From: Antennarius striatus
Lineage: Eukaryota; Chordata; Actinopteri; Lophiiformes; Antennariidae
NCBI RefSeq assembly: GCF_040054535.1
Contig: NC_090797.1
Span: 14,002,001-14,066,000, forward strand
Length of the DNA stretch: 64,000 nucleotides
Reading direction: 5' to 3'
Both the position numbers and the translations under genes were made by a program. Every line of letters starts with the position of its first letter. Positions within the stretch are counted from its first letter, which is position 1. Positions 14,579 through 34,025 of this stretch are shown piece by piece. Under the pieces are notes generated by a model. That model was given only the letters and a program-made list of their open reading frames with translations, had not been told where the DNA came from and made no database searches.

Positions 14579-14935
14579 CACAGTCCTGTTCACGAACGCT
14601 CCAGCATCTCGGTGCGCAGCATCTCCGATTTCACTCATCAGATGACGTTTGGGTGGTTGTTGCGGGGGACGAAGAGGACGTCCATCGTTTTTTTTATGAA
14701 GATGTCGGTGCTGGTCGTCGATTTGTAGCCCACGACCCGTTCAGACAGTCCGCGCTCCGCGGGGTGGACGATCTCAACCGGTGGCTCCGAGGGAACTGCG
14801 CCGCTGCTGCGTCTCCTGCGTCCCTCCTGTCTCCAAGACGCACGACCGCTCGTCAGCGTCGGGCCCGTTCCTCCCAAACATGTGACGCTCCTCGGAAAGT
14901 AACAGCTGCTTGTTTGCCATCGTGATACAAACACT
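14440..14935 (-). promoter_or_regulatory. GC-rich 5' untranslated/promoter region of kcnc2
   Basis: The 500 bases upstream of the kcnc2 start codon are much richer in CpG than the flanking DNA, and the CpG-rich patch continues into the exon. A (TG)n tract lies about 90 bases upstream of the ATG. No clear TATA box was seen, as expected of a CpG-island promoter. The transcription start cannot be placed from sequence alone, and open frames here look like untranslated leader. Confidence 0.5.
14528..14577. repeat. (AC)n microsatellite in kcnc2 leader/promoter
   Basis: About 24 AC units; on the coding (minus) strand this is (GT)n directly upstream of the kcnc2 start. Confidence 0.95.
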
Positions 14936-17774
14936 CATTTTTTGATTCACTCCAATCCTGTTGATTTATAAAATTAGAAGTTCAGGGGAAGTAATGAGAC
15001 CTGTTCGACCAACACGAGGAGACGCATCTGAAATATTCGGAATATTACTCTGAATTATTTTGAAAATTCCTGTAAAAATGTTTTTAAAATGATGTTTTTC
15101 CCTTTTGTGTTGAATTTCATTATATATTTAATGAATAGCTTCTGGTTTAGACTGTTGTGTTGCAGCATCTGCAGATGATTTGACCTTGAGATTTTCAGTT
15201 TTGTCTTTGACAGCACATGTACATGAGACCAAATGACTCCTGAATGAAAAGAGCTGGAACTTGTTGAATCTTTTTTTTTAAATTATTTGTGAAGCTACAA
15301 ATGTCAATTATATAACTCAAACTTCTGAAAAATTAATTTAGTTTGTTCTGAGATGTATGAGGTTTGGAGTGTTGGTGAGGACAAAACCAACAATGAATGA
15401 ATGTCTGTCAAATCAGGCCTCCAAAAATGATCACCTTTTTCTTCATTTTCTATTCTTTTATCTATTTTTAACTATCTGGAGTAACAGGTTAGTAACAGAT
15501 AGTTCTCTGTGTTTGAGGCAGTAATACTTTGAACACATTGCACATAGAAACAAGCACTGGCTGTGAGTCCATAAAGTAAATCCTGAATACATTAGGAAGA
15601 GGAGAGTGTGGCGACGGAGGGAACAGATGTGTCTCCTCCTTTGTTGGTTATAAAGGCATTGGCAGAGTGAACATGAACTGTGTCAGGTTATAAATGTTCA
15701 CCTGCATGAATGTGACTCCATGACACGAGTCAGCGGTGAGCTAAGAGGAAGAAGAAAGAGTTGCTGATGGAACTGAAGGACTCGGCTGATTGGACCAACA
15801 TAACACTCAGTGAATACTTGAGGCCATGTTGAGAACAGAGCAGGGCTGCATTAAACGGTTTGGGGCCCGAGGGCAGCAATTGGCTCTGGTGCCCAATTTA
15901 TCACCCCAGCTCCTCCCAGTGTGGGCGTGCAAAGTCAAGATAGAGGATTGGTTTTGGGTTGATGCTCCTCTGCAGCACGCTTCTCATTTCAAATGAGTAA
16001 TAAAGGCATGAAGACCAGGTCGGTTTTATAAACTTCCATGAAAAGAAGGCAAAGTCCAACATCTTGTAAGGTCTAATTCATCTTCACATCACCGTCAGCA
16101 CACACGTGGGACATGTGGTGCACTTTCATGAAGGGCCTCAAGGAGGAGACATTGAGCCAATGGGCTCCATGGAGGAACTATTACATGATCCAAGTCGCTC
16201 CTGTCTGAATGAAGAGCAGACAGACTCCTACACCTGTAGAAGGAGAGGAAGATGCTCACGTCAAATCGGTTAGCCCACACAGATGGGGTCAGTTTACGCC
16301 ACAGCATCACACTGGGTTCACATCGGAAACTACACTCCAGAAGTCTAGAATCTCCATCCTTATGAAGATCACGTTGGTAGCACACAGATATGACTTATAA
16401 AACACGTGTGGAAAAAGCTTGCATGACAATGAAAAAAACAATGAAATTTGTGAATCAGAGCAGAGTCAAAAGCTGACATGTCTTCTCTCAGCAGTGTTTG
16501 AGGAGGAAAGAGTGACATCTTTAGGGAATCCACACAGAACTCAATCAACAGTGAGACACAGTCGGGGGCCTGCCTGTAATTAAATGCATCACTGTTCCCT
16601 GATGTAAGGCTGCTTTGTGAAACTGCAACTCTGAGTAACCCAATTACTCATTTTAGGATCTGCTCACAACCAAGTCTCTCTGGTTTCAAATCTGTCTTCT
16701 ACCTGGAAATAAATATTGAATCAAAATAATGAAGCAATTACTTCTGAGTTATTTGCTATCATCATCAATTGATCATTTTATTTTATAGTTCATAGTTTCA
16801 TTTTACATTTCACTGGGTACATTACAAAAAAAACACAAAAAGTAAAATTCTTAAATTTCAGCTAAAGTGATTTTTACATTGATACATAGAAATTAAATAA
16901 GACACTTTATTCCATATGTAATATTCTTTCTCAGATGGCGACAGGAAGTGACAGGACTTCCTGTCTTCGTCCACCAATCATTAGGGATTCAGGGGGAGGG
17001 GCCAGGTTGGGTTTAGATTTCAGTTTAAGAAAATCTGTAAGTGACTTCTTTATTAAATCAGTTTGAGATTTTAGCTCTTCTGAAGAAATGTATTATCACT
17101 TTAATATCTGTATGGAAACAAATTTTTCATGTCTCATTTAATTTGTTTTAAACATGAATGTTAAACTGTTCTGAATTTAGGCTTATATGACCATTAACCT
17201 AAAACAAATTAGGCCTTTTGTTGCTTATTTTTTCATGATTATACAAAAACATCCCCCCTTCTTCTTTCTTTTTTTAAATTGCACCCTGACTATACACAAG
17301 GCTATTGTGCTGTAAAGTTAAGAGACATAAATCATATATAAACCACATTTTCACTATGACCAGGGTCACCAACAGAGGTGAACAGGAGGCCTCTGAAGAG
17401 CATCTACTGATGACATTATTCGCATTATTCTCTTCTACCTTCTTCCTTTCATTTCAGTTCAAATTGAAGCAGCTGTCAAAGTTTGAATTTGAGACCTTTT
17501 ATTGTTTTCCTAATGAGACCATCCATCACAGAATAAGGATATGGAACTGTAGCGGGTCACAGTGGTCCTTCCTCTCCAGCTATCCTTCCTCTCCACAATA
17601 GAGGAAGCAATTCACCCCACCCCACCCCAGTAATATCTGCTCTAAAAATAGAGCAGCCAGATAGCTGATCTTTATCGGGAACCGAAGAGAAAAGAAAAAA
17701 GAAAACTCCATTGCAGAGCCAAGGTCCTCCGCCAGTCTATTTCCCCCAAGTGAAGTCACAGGATAAGTCCCGGG

Positions 17775-17788
17775 TGTGTGTGTGTGTT

Positions 17789-17873
<85 letters not shown>
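17775..17873. repeat. (GT)n microsatellite
   Basis: GT dinucleotides with two TTTG interruptions near the left end. Confidence 0.96.
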
Positions 17874-17875
<2 letters not shown>

Positions 17876-18011
17876 TGGTGATGGTGGGGTGTCAGAGGCT
17901 CCACAAGCAGCCAGTTCCAAGTCAGGTGCACAGTCACATCAATCAAACAAGATGCAAGAATAACACATCGTGAAATTACGCTCTGTGTTTTAAACGCAGA
18001 GCTTCCTGGGA

Positions 18012-18056
18012 ATCATCACCATCATCACCATCATTATTATCATCATCATCATCATT

Positions 18057-18102
<46 letters not shown>

Positions 18103-18125
18103 CCATCATTATCATCATCATCACC

Positions 18126-18156
<31 letters not shown>

Positions 18157-18246
18157 CTATCATCATCATCATCACCATCCTCACCATCATCATCATCATC
18201 ATTATCATCATCATCATCATCATAATCATCATCATCCTCATCATCA
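18012..18246. repeat. (ATC)n trinucleotide repeat
   Basis: ATC/ACC/ATT triplets run for about 230 bases; on the minus strand they read as ATG repeats and create a false poly-methionine frame. Confidence 0.95.
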
Positions 18247-18323
18247 CAGCGAAGCAGAGTCGCCTCATCCTGATACAGAAGACCTGAAATGACTGAAACA
18301 AGTGTGAGTAGGACAAACTCCTG

Positions 18324-18660
18324 AGTCCATTACAGTCCTCTACAGTCCAGTGCAGTCCATTACAGTCCACTGTAGTCCACATCAGTCCACTACAGTCCAG
18401 TATAGTCCATTACAGTCCACTACAGTCCAGTATAGTCCATTACAGTCAACTACAGTCCACCACAGTCCACTACAGTCCATTGCAGTCCACTATAGTCCAT
18501 GTCAGTCCAGTACAGTCCACTAAAGTCCACTATAGTCCACGTCAGTCCACTACAGTCCACTACTGTCCACTATAGTCCATTACTGTCCATTACAGTCCAG
18601 TATAGTCCATTACAGTCCACTACAGTCCACCACAGTCCACTACAGTCCACTTCTCCCAGT
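18324..18660 (+). repeat. 10-bp minisatellite (TACAGTCCAC)
   Basis: More than thirty tandem copies of TACAGTCCAC with TATAGTCCAT-like variants. The array ends in two copies of CCACTTCTCCCA. Confidence 0.92.
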
Positions 18661-21600
18661 CCACTTCTCCCAACCAGCGCTGCTGTGTGTGATTTGAGTC
18701 TCAAAGCTTCTGAAAGACAAGTTCTTGGGCAGGACCGTTTTTGATATTAAACTTCTCTATGTATTTTTTTGGTAATACAAATTTTGTTTCAGAAACAAAT
18801 ATCAAAAAATTAAAAATGAGCAGTTATATTAATTTTCATTTTAAAAAAGCCAAAATACACAACACACTTTCATATTTCAAAGCCAAAAAGAGAGAGGTGA
18901 AATTTAATAAGGCAATTTGATTTCTGTTCTGTTTTGAATAAGAAAAGAATAAAACAAATACAGGAGGCGCCCCTAATGGCCTGACCCTCCCTACTACCGC
19001 TCCCCCACCCCAAAGTGTCTCAGAGACCAGGAAAATATGGTGTAAAAATAATGGCATTTTAAAGTGGATGTAAAAATGTAATAAAAACATTGATGGTCTA
19101 TTTAAAAAAATGTTTTTAGAACAGCAACATTCTAATTTTAGAACACAAAACACTATATTTAGAACAAAGCATATTCTATTTTGAGAACAGAGAACATTCT
19201 GATATGAGAATATTCATATCATCACCATAGTGTGCTGCATTGGGAGCTGTTTTCAGTTATTACTATATGGGCCTGTGCTGTGGAATCATTAAATAAAAGT
19301 TGATTCTCATTCCAGGTAATCTTTACTGAAAAAAAGTATGCTTGATGACAGAAGGTGATATTTATGAGGAGAATTTTGAATTGCTATAGAAACCGTAAGG
19401 CAACGGGACAAAAGATATGTGGGTCCATAGAATCAGGACGAGCGTTCCTTTCTCTGAGCGAGCGAGCAGCGACCTTGTCAGGAGGATGCAGGGAGACGCT
19501 TCTGCTCTTTCAGTCTGAACTTTCCTGAACAGACTGTCTGCAGGGTTTATATCTGATGAAGCACAATACCTCTGCCTCTTCCTCCCAGAGGTCTGACAAC
19601 ATAATCCTGCTGAGTCTAAAGACAAGCAGACACCAAAAGGACAGTTCTTTCTTTTCAATATGAATTAAAATGCTGCTAGTTCAAATGTCACTACCATTAA
19701 TGACAGAAATGGAAGTCTTACATTGTGAGATCTCATTTCTTTCACCGTAAAAGGGCAGCTTGGCACCGTATAAACGCCTAATGAGTTCTGTGTGGCTTTA
19801 CTCAACTTTAGAGAATATTAAATATATGATAACTGTCCTTCAGGTATCTCCACCTTCCCCTCAGGTAACAGCGGTTTGTTTAAATTGGTACTTCCATAAA
19901 GTTAGACGACTCACAAGAGACAGGATACGAGATATCCACTGCTCAAATCCTGGAGTGAAGCCTTCATTTCTCTCAAGGCCAACGCTAGTGCATATTTTCT
20001 CCGTGTGAATTAAATATCACATCTTTCAAACGCAATACTGCCATTTTATGACTTATAGTTGTCACCATATGTGTAAAAACTCTACCATCAATACAAGACA
20101 GAAACCTCGCTGATGGCTTCAGGATAAGGAAAATATAAGTGTTTAGTTATAGGACATTACATTAAATGTCAGGATTTATTAAGATACAAAAACAAATCCA
20201 TTCAATATGACCTTCTTTAGCAATAATTAAAAAATTTTTTGAATGTTTTATGAATCAGCATCATGTGTGTCATCAGTTAGATGTTTTTAAAGTGAGTGGT
20301 ATAGTAGAAAATGTTGCACTAGCGTTAGCAGTAATGTAGAGGTATAATTAGTAATGTAGAGTTTATAATCAGTCAGGTTATCATCAGGTATGAGGTTTAA
20401 ACAGATTGCATCCACTGTGAAGTCAACGAACAGAGATAAAAATGAATTACTCCTAGAAACTAAACAAAAACTATTTAAAGACATTCTCAGAGTTCCTAGT
20501 TTAAGTATCTCTGTGCATCAGGGAGGTGAGGTGGGGACTCATTTGTTAGAGCTTCACGTGGACTAGGTCAGAACTCATTACTGCTTAGGTCCCAATTATT
20601 CTCAGTTTTTTCTCTGGTTTTTTTTTCCAGCTGTGGATTGTGCAGATCAACACATTAATACATCTAATTCTGTCATTCTGATTCAGATTATTATTGACGG
20701 GTTTCAGGTGGAGAAAGAGAGATTGACCGCTGGGTGAGCTGCACTGACTCGTGACAACAGCACTCTGAGCTGTCTGAACAGAAACGTTTATTTCAGGACA
20801 ACATGGACGGAACAGACTGGACCAAACCATTAAATACACCTCATCTGAAGTGAGCTTGATGATTCTGGCTAAAACCACTGGAGGTCTTCAAAAGCTGACA
20901 GAAGAAGAAAGGTTTCCCACCTGCTCCCTAATTTTCCCTCCTTTATAACATTCACATTAAAATTTACTGAGTGAAGCATCACATAAATCCAACCATCACA
21001 ATAATTAGATTCCAGTCATCACTCATCAGATTAATCAAAGCTGTTCCTTTGTCAATAAGCATGAAGCTCAGCTACATGTTTTTTAACATTTCACATTTTC
21101 ACAAAAAATTTTTAACACTTCAACACCCTTGGGAATATTTCTTATCCCCTGTAATTGGAAGTTCAGCATGGTTCTGAGAGGGGGGATTAGTTTGTGCTGC
21201 AAACAATTATTAGTGTTTTAGCATTAACAGCATAAAGTAGAATAAAAAAAAACATATTATCCTGCAAACCACCCTTGGATGGAATTAAGTGGAAATCCCA
21301 CTGGAAAAAACTGAGCTGATTAAATGCTGCTCTCCTAATTGGGAGAACCAGGCTAATTGGTGATGAATCCCAGATCTTCTTTTTCTCCATCGCATGAGAG
21401 GAAGTCATTAATAGAGACTGTATCTCTAATTATGAATTGATGTGGGGAGTTATTACCGGGATACTTTGGAGAAATTCTCAAAACTACCGCAGTTTGTTTG
21501 GAATAATAGAGGCTTTTTATTCACCAGTTAGTTAATTTCACACTAATTTTGAGACCTTATATAATTTAATCCATTATTTAACTTAAATGTATTCAATTCA

Positions 21601-22717
21601 AATATACTGATGGATGTATGAGGATCGACTCCCTGCGCTTCCGTGTTCGACCCGTTCTGCGGGCCTTTGCCGCCCCCTGCAGGACACGACGAGCTACAAC
21701 ACGTGGTTCCCGAACAGAACCTACACAACAGAACCAGCATTTGATTTCTTCTGATCAAACTTTATACATTCATGTTGTGTCGTGCGCCCTCTTTGGGTTA
21801 GGATGAGAGTATTCATTTTAAGAAGGGAAGTAGCAGAATTTTTTTAATGCACACAAATGTGTAGAAGCTCGTGTCAGAGAACACGTCACCCTTTACTTTA
21901 ATAATCCAACTGCAACACTTGTGTGATTGTTTATTTTCTGCTTTGTTTGTCGAGTATTCTCATCCAACCCCCACCAAATGACAAACACATCAATACGATC
22001 ACACACACACACACATTGAAACCTAAGGCACGGTGATCATGTTAATACGAGCCGCAGAGTTGACAAATATTTATTCATTCAGGTAAGGTATTAAGGGATT
22101 CACTAAAGTAAGAAAATGTATCTGCTAATAATAAATGCTAATAAATTAATGATACTTTACCTCTGTATTTACCTAACTCTGAACACATTTTATGACGTCA
22201 CTATTGGATTATAATCAGATTTAAGGTGTGGAGTGACAATGTCTGACAGTGACTCCTAATATAAAAATTGCATACTGGGGGGAGGGGCTGTAGTCATGAC
22301 AACGCTGTTGGATATGAACTGATATCAATAATTAGTACAAGAGTTCTATTAAAATCTAAATCAGCTCATCATAGCTGAAACTGTTCCATAGTTACGTAGT
22401 AATCTCACGTGTTAGCCAACAGCATCAAACCCCAATCTGACCAAAAACAGAAACGTAAGGCAAAAATATCCCAAAGCTTTTTATAATAACAGTATCCAAC
22501 AAACAAACAAATAAATAAAAAAGAGCAAATATAAATGTGAACCTCCCCATGCACGACTGGTCTGGTCAATGGGAAACAAAAGCAGAGCCTCATGCTGTCG
22601 GTGTCCTTTCTCACGTGGTTATTTTAATGTTTTATTGAGTAGATAAACAGCCTTTTGGAGTGAAAGCTTTCCTATAATAAATATTCATACTGTTGCACAG
22701 TAAGTCCTGCCACAGGT

Positions 22718-28743
<6,026 letters not shown>

Positions 28744-28980
28744 CCTGTCGGGGGGGACAGACTGAAGACACCCGTGGAAATAAAGTACAGCAGCCCCCAG
28801 AAGAGTCACGGAGGTAACGGTAAGGTAAGGGTCAGGTAACGGAGGTAACGATACCGATCAGACGGACGTTATCTGTGAGGGCTGAACCTGCTGGTTCCGC
28901 CCCAAACAACGGTGCTCCGCTGCGAAAGACAACAAGAAGGAAGACTTCCGGGAGAGGCCTTTTCAAAATAAATGAAGTAA

Positions 28981-29866
28981 CTTCCTGTTATTATTCGTGT
29001 TGTAATCATAATAATAAATTATTGTAAATTATTATTAATATTAATAAACTTAATAAATATTAATTAATATTAATAAAAATGTGATGTGAAGGAAAAATTG
29101 CTGCGTTGTTGATTACTCTTTTTAAATGAACAAAACAATGTACAATAATTTGGTTGATCCATCACGTGCAAAGGTTATATTCCACGATGAAATGCTGATA
29201 CCTGACTTGCTGCCAGTGTTGTGATTGACTGAAATGATTTTGAGACATTATGATGTGTTTGCTGTTATGAGGTGAGATCTTTTGAGTGAGACGCATGCTG
29301 GTAATGCAGACGGGGGATTTCGCTTGAACATAGACCAACCATTTGCAACAAATTTCTGTACTATTACCATAATAGTAATAATATAATAATAACAATAATA
29401 ATAATAGTAATAATACAATAATATCAGGCTAAACATAAGTATGTAGGTAGTATGTAAATTGCTCTGTGTATAATTTTTTAAAAATCATTATGTTCGGGAG
29501 TATGACTCCCCCTACTTGACAACATCAGGTTCTGGGGACTTTCAGTCTTTTAGAATGGCTGCTTGATTTGATTATGGAAGGCTTCTACTCCTTTGTCGGG
29601 AGCGGTAGTAAATGTAGATCCGTTGTTTCGCAGATGATGTGTGTGGTTTTATTTTGGACCTCGTCTTCGGGGACAACTGGACAGACTTCCTATTTTGCAA
29701 AAACGGCGGAGACGCAGCACGGCTGCCCCCTACAGGTTCCCAACACACCCTACATCTCTGTTTTCCCGCTCAACCTAACGGTGTCCTCCACTGAACAGTA
29801 TGAATGCAATTACGGAGCGGAAACCGAGAAAGGCAATGTTAAGCCCAGACCACAGTTAAATGTGCT

Positions 29867-29937
<71 letters not shown>

Positions 29938-30480
29938 GCGTGCGTATATATATACACATTATTGTCATTATGCGACAGACAACAGAAAGATGAAATTAGC
30001 TCAAAGATTTTAGTTTTTGTCATATAGACAACATTATTTAAAAATAAAACAAGCAAATAAATAACTTCAGTTTTAGTTCTCTGGTGTTTTATAGTGAATT
30101 CAATAATGTCTATTATTTCATTGTTAAAATTGCTGAATTTGCATATTTCTTGTTCAAATAAATGGAGGAAGCATGATTCGAGGCAGCAACAGGCTCATCT
30201 CATTTCCAATAGAACAATGCCTCACTGACTGGGTTGAGACTTGGAATTGACACATGCCTTTCTGTCTTTCACGTCTTCAATATAATTTTTTCATTGTGTT
30301 GGAGACTTTTAATATGTACTCTAATTTTCCATAGTCAGGCTAATGTTTTTAATATTGGTTTGTTATCTAATGGAATAAAATCGCACATGAGAAACTGCAG
30401 GGTGAGGCAGAGTACTCTGTCCAGTACTCTATCACATGGAGGAGGATGTACAAAAAACTCAGGTTCACGTTATTGTCCTT
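28981..30480. other. AT-rich intergenic DNA without a supported gene
   Basis: Upstream flank of the RIC3/CCDC107-family gene. It contains ATAAT-rich stretches and a (AC)n tract. An open frame at 29568-29993 was examined and not accepted: it runs into the AC repeat, lacks splice sites and matches nothing I recognise. Confidence 0.5.
29869..29935. repeat. (AC)n microsatellite
   Basis: About 33 AC units. Confidence 0.96.
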
Positions 30481-31070
30481 TTTCTATGAAGAGAAGTAGC
30501 ATAATTCAAAATCAAGTGTGCAACTGCAGTCCTCTTGCTTCTTGTTTCTTGTGCTGAACATCACAATATGCCTTCGAACAGGCACCAAGGCACGTAGTTC
30601 TACTGCTTCACAGTGGGGGGACACCTGCGATCCCAGAGATTCTTCTTTCGATTCCTCGGCTGCAGAAGAAGTGACCATAGGTACAGTAGCACATCAATTG
30701 CAGCCATTCATTTATTTTTCCTTATGCCTTATGTTCAAAATGGAGTATTACATATCTAAACCATTTAGTTCTTCCGCTAGTCAATTAGATGATCATTAGT
30801 TCCACCTGCAACTATCTATTTAAGACACTTCACTTCAGGTCTGTCGCAGTGTAACACAGTTTCCTTTTGAGCAGAGATTCTCGTATGTCTGATCGTTATT
30901 GTTGTTCCTAGACCCCTTCCGTACGACCACGAGTTTTGCCTTGCCTTGTCTGCTTTTTTCCGGATTCTGACCTTTGCCTGTTGACCAAGATTTTTGTCTT
31001 TTGATGCCCCGTGTATGACCTTTTGCCTGTCTGTCGGATTACGATTTTGCCTGCCTCCTTTGTACCATCT

Positions 31071-31192
31071 TTTCCCTGATTTTCTGGTTTTGACCAGATT
31101 TTGACTTGGATTTTGGACTACGAACTTATTAAAGGCTTTTGATTAATTGACACCTTGACTCTCGCACCTGGTTCCTTTTGAAAATCGTTACA
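31071..31192 (+). repeat. 5' LTR segment matched by the 3' LTR remnant
   Basis: This stretch, starting TTTCCCTGATTTTCTGG and ending AAATCGTTACA, recurs at 34784-34899 with small differences. The pairing identifies it as the R/U5 end of the LTR. Confidence 0.85.
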
Positions 31193-31208
31193 GTTCACTG
31201 CAACCAAA

Positions 31209-32153
31209 ATGGAACCAGCGAGAGACCCACAGCTCCAGGCTACGGTGGAGCAACAGAAGGTCATGTTGGATCAGCAACAACAACAGCTACTAGCTGTAAT
31301 GCAACAACTTCAGATCATTACGCACCAGATGACCGATCTGACTTCCACAGCGGGAGCTAGCCAGCTTCCCGCTCCTTCCCCGCCGCCGGTCCTTTCAATT
31401 CCGCCAGAACCCTGTCTTCCTCCTCCCGAGAAGTACGACGGTGAGTCCGGAACCTGTCGAGCTTTTCTGACTCAGTGTAAACTGATCTTCAGTCTCAAGC
31501 CTAGAACTTTCCCCACTGAGCAACTGCGTGTGGCATACATTGTTACGCAGCTGACTGGCAAGGCCAAGCAGTGGGCAACTGCCACATGGGAGGCTGGGTT
31601 ACCATGCACCCAAACGTCAGCCCTGTTGGAGGAGGAGATGAAGAGAGTCTTCGACCGGTCCCGGCATGGCCATGAGGTGGGAAGGGGATTACTTCATGTC
31701 AGACAAGGTGACCGGTCTGTTTCTGATTATTCTATAGAGTTTCAAACCCTGGCCACCCACAGTGGTTGGGACAGGAGAGCAAGATATGATGTTTTCCTTG
31801 ACGGCCTGTCGGAGAGGATAAAGGATGAACTGCTGACCCGCGATCTTCCAGAGGATCTGGAGAAGTTGATCAAGCTGGCTATTCGTGTGGATTCACGGAT
31901 AGAGGAGAGAGGACGCTTTCGTCGCTCCAGCAGTCTCCAGTCGCATACCACTCCCTGGCCATCATCGGGATGTTCTCCCCCATTCCGTGAATACCCGCCA
32001 GGCCCATCTGCAGAGGGGGAACCCATGCAGCTGGACAGGGGCTGCCTCACTAAGGAGGAGAGACAGAGGAGGGTAAAGGAGCATGTCTGCTTTTACAGCG
32101 GTAAACATGGACACTTCACTGCTGGGTGTCCAGTAAAAGGCAGCGCTCACTAG
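31209..32153 (+). pseudogene. Ty3/gypsy Gag-like protein
   Basis: This 314-residue open frame starts shortly after the LTR end. It has a glutamine-rich N-terminal coiled stretch, a proline-rich linker and the retrotransposon Gag core around LTGKAKQWATATWEAG and RHGHEVGRGLLHVRQGDRSV. Near the C-terminus a CCHC-type zinc knuckle is damaged: the second cysteine position is serine (CFYSGKHGHFTAGC). The frame is open, but the knuckle and the broken pol behind it argue against activity. Confidence 0.8.
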
Positions 32154-32365
32154 TGAGGAGAGGAGCACTAGTGGACGGACTTCCTGTCGAGAACTCCTCA
32201 AAGAACAGAACGTGTCTGCCTGTCACTCTGGAGTGGAGTGGGGGAGCAAAGAAGACTTCGGCCCTGATGGATTCCGTTGCGGAATCCAACTTCATGGATA
32301 GAGGGGCAGCCATCAGATGGGGAATTCCCTTGGAGGGGATAGAGTGTCCACTTTCCTTAAGTTGA
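32126..32365 (+). pseudogene. Ty3/gypsy protease fragment
   Basis: A short frame overlapping the end of gag contains ALMDSVAESNFMD, which corresponds to the retropepsin active-site region (normally D-S/T-G-A). The glycine after DS is valine here, so the catalytic turn is altered. The frame stops soon after. Confidence 0.6.
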
Positions 32366-32730
32366 ACATTTCCGGAAACCATTAGGAGAGGAACAAGTTT
32401 AACCTAATGGAGTCACCACACTCCCCTGTGGTGCTGGGCCATCCCTGGTTGAACAAACACAATCCTTAGATGGACTGGGGAAAGCATGAAATTAAGGGGT
32501 GGAGCCCATCTTGTCTTGAATCATGTCTGGTGCAAGCAAATAATCATGTTCTTGTTCCTCAAGGTGAGGAGATTCCTTGTGCAGATAACGTCCCTAAGGT
32601 GTATCAGGACCTGAGGATGGTATTTAGTAAGTCTCGTGCGACCTGTTTTACCTCCTCACAGACCTTATGACTATTGATCTGAAACCCGGGGCAGTGCCTT
32701 TTTTCTCTCTCCCTTCCCGAGCACCTGGCC

Positions 32731-33999
32731 ATGGAGAAGTACCTGGAGGAGTCGCCGGCTGCCGGGATCATCAGACCTCGTCGTCACCAGCTGGGGCTGG
32801 TTTTTTTCTTTGTGGGTAAGAGGGACGGCTCCCTCAGGCCCTGCATTGATTACCATGGGCTGAACAACATCACCATCAAGAACCCCCTCCCTCTCATGTC
32901 CACAGCTTTTGAGCTACTCCAGGGAGCCACCATCTTCACGAAGCTGGACCTGCGCATTGCTTACCACCTGGTGCGTATAAAGGAGGGGGATGAGTGGAAG
33001 ACCGCATTCAACACTCCCACAGGTCACTGGGAGTACCTGGTGATGCCATTCAGATTTTGTAACGCCCCAGCAACATTTCAAGCTCTCATAGTGCTTCAGG
33101 ACATGTTTGTGTTCATCTATCTTGATGACATTTTTATCTTTTTTAAATCCACAGAGGAACACATTGAGCACGTTAGAAGGGTACTGAAAAGACTTTTGGA
33201 GAATCGCCTATTTGTGAAGGCCGAAAAATGCGAGTTTCATGTCTCAGCCACCACCTTCCTGGGATTCAGTATTGCAGCTGGATGCATTAGTATGGACCCT
33301 GCCAAGGTTAATGCGGTTTTGGAGTGGCCTACACCCACCGCCCGTAAGTCTCTCCAACGTTTCTTGGGTTTCGCTAACTTCTACAGTCGTTTTATTAGGA
33401 ATTACAGCTCGGTGGCTGCTCCACTCACTGCCCTCACGTCCACCAAGGTCCGGTTCTGCTGGACAGAGGAGGCAGAAAAGGCTTTTTGGGCGCTGAAGGG
33501 ACGATTTACTACTGCTCCCATTCTCATCCACCCGGACCCAGAGGTCCAGTTCATTGTCGAGGTCGATGCCTCGGATGTGGGGGTAGGAGCAGTTCTCTCC
33601 CAGAGAGCACTTTCTGACAATAAGGTTCACCCATGTGCCTTCTTCACTCGCCGTCTTAGCCCACCTGAACGTAATTATGATATCGGTAACCGGGAACTGC
33701 TGGTGGTGAATTTGGCCTTAGAGGAGTGGCGACATTGGCTTGAGGGTGCTAAACATCCATTTTTGGTGTGGACCGGCCACAAGAACATGAAATACCTTCA
33801 AAAGGCCAAGAGACTCAACCCTCGTCAAGCCAGGTGGGCTATGTTTTTTGCTCGGTTCAACTTTCACCTCGCTTATCGTCCAGGGGACAAGAACATCAAA
33901 CCATACGCTCTGTCCAGACGTTATGAGCAGGAGGGAGCCCCCCCCAAAGATGACACCATCCTAAGGCCCAAGGTCTTTGGCCGTAACTATAGACATTAA
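32731..33999 (+). pseudogene. Ty3/gypsy reverse transcriptase and RNase H
   Basis: A 422-residue frame carries RT motifs ([35 protein letters not shown] near residue 130), then the RNase H region starting at [19 protein letters not shown] with its first catalytic aspartate. The segment between ATFQAL and YLDD is shorter than usual, suggesting a small in-frame deletion. The upstream RT start and the junctions to protease and integrase are interrupted by stops. Confidence 0.85.
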
Positions 34000-34025
34000 G
34001 GATCAGGTGAAAGCGGCTCAAGGGG

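Larger units (their letters stand above)
14936..22717. other. Intergenic interval between kcnc2 and the RIC3/CCDC107-family gene
   Basis: No exon could be supported. The stretch holds a GT tract, an ATC-repeat block and a decamer minisatellite (listed separately) in otherwise AT-rich DNA. The two flanking genes are both on the minus strand, so this is the 5' flank of kcnc2 and the 3' flank of the next gene. Confidence 0.6.

Noticed and set aside
17990..18382. Poly-methionine frame on the minus strand
   Set aside because: Translation of the (ATC)n repeat.
28744..28809. Upstream ATG of the RIC3/CCDC107-family gene at 28809
   Set aside because: The 22 extra residues do not resemble the family N-terminus; the downstream ATG at 28743 starts the expected hydrophobic segment.
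29568..29993. 141-residue frame resembling a short secreted protein
   Set aside because: It extends into the AC microsatellite, has no splice sites and contains no motif I recognise.
30484..30488. CTATG as the 5' target duplication of the gypsy element (CTATG follows the 3' LTR)
   Set aside because: The base following it does not start TG as LTRs do, and a 5-base match over several hundred bases is expected by chance.
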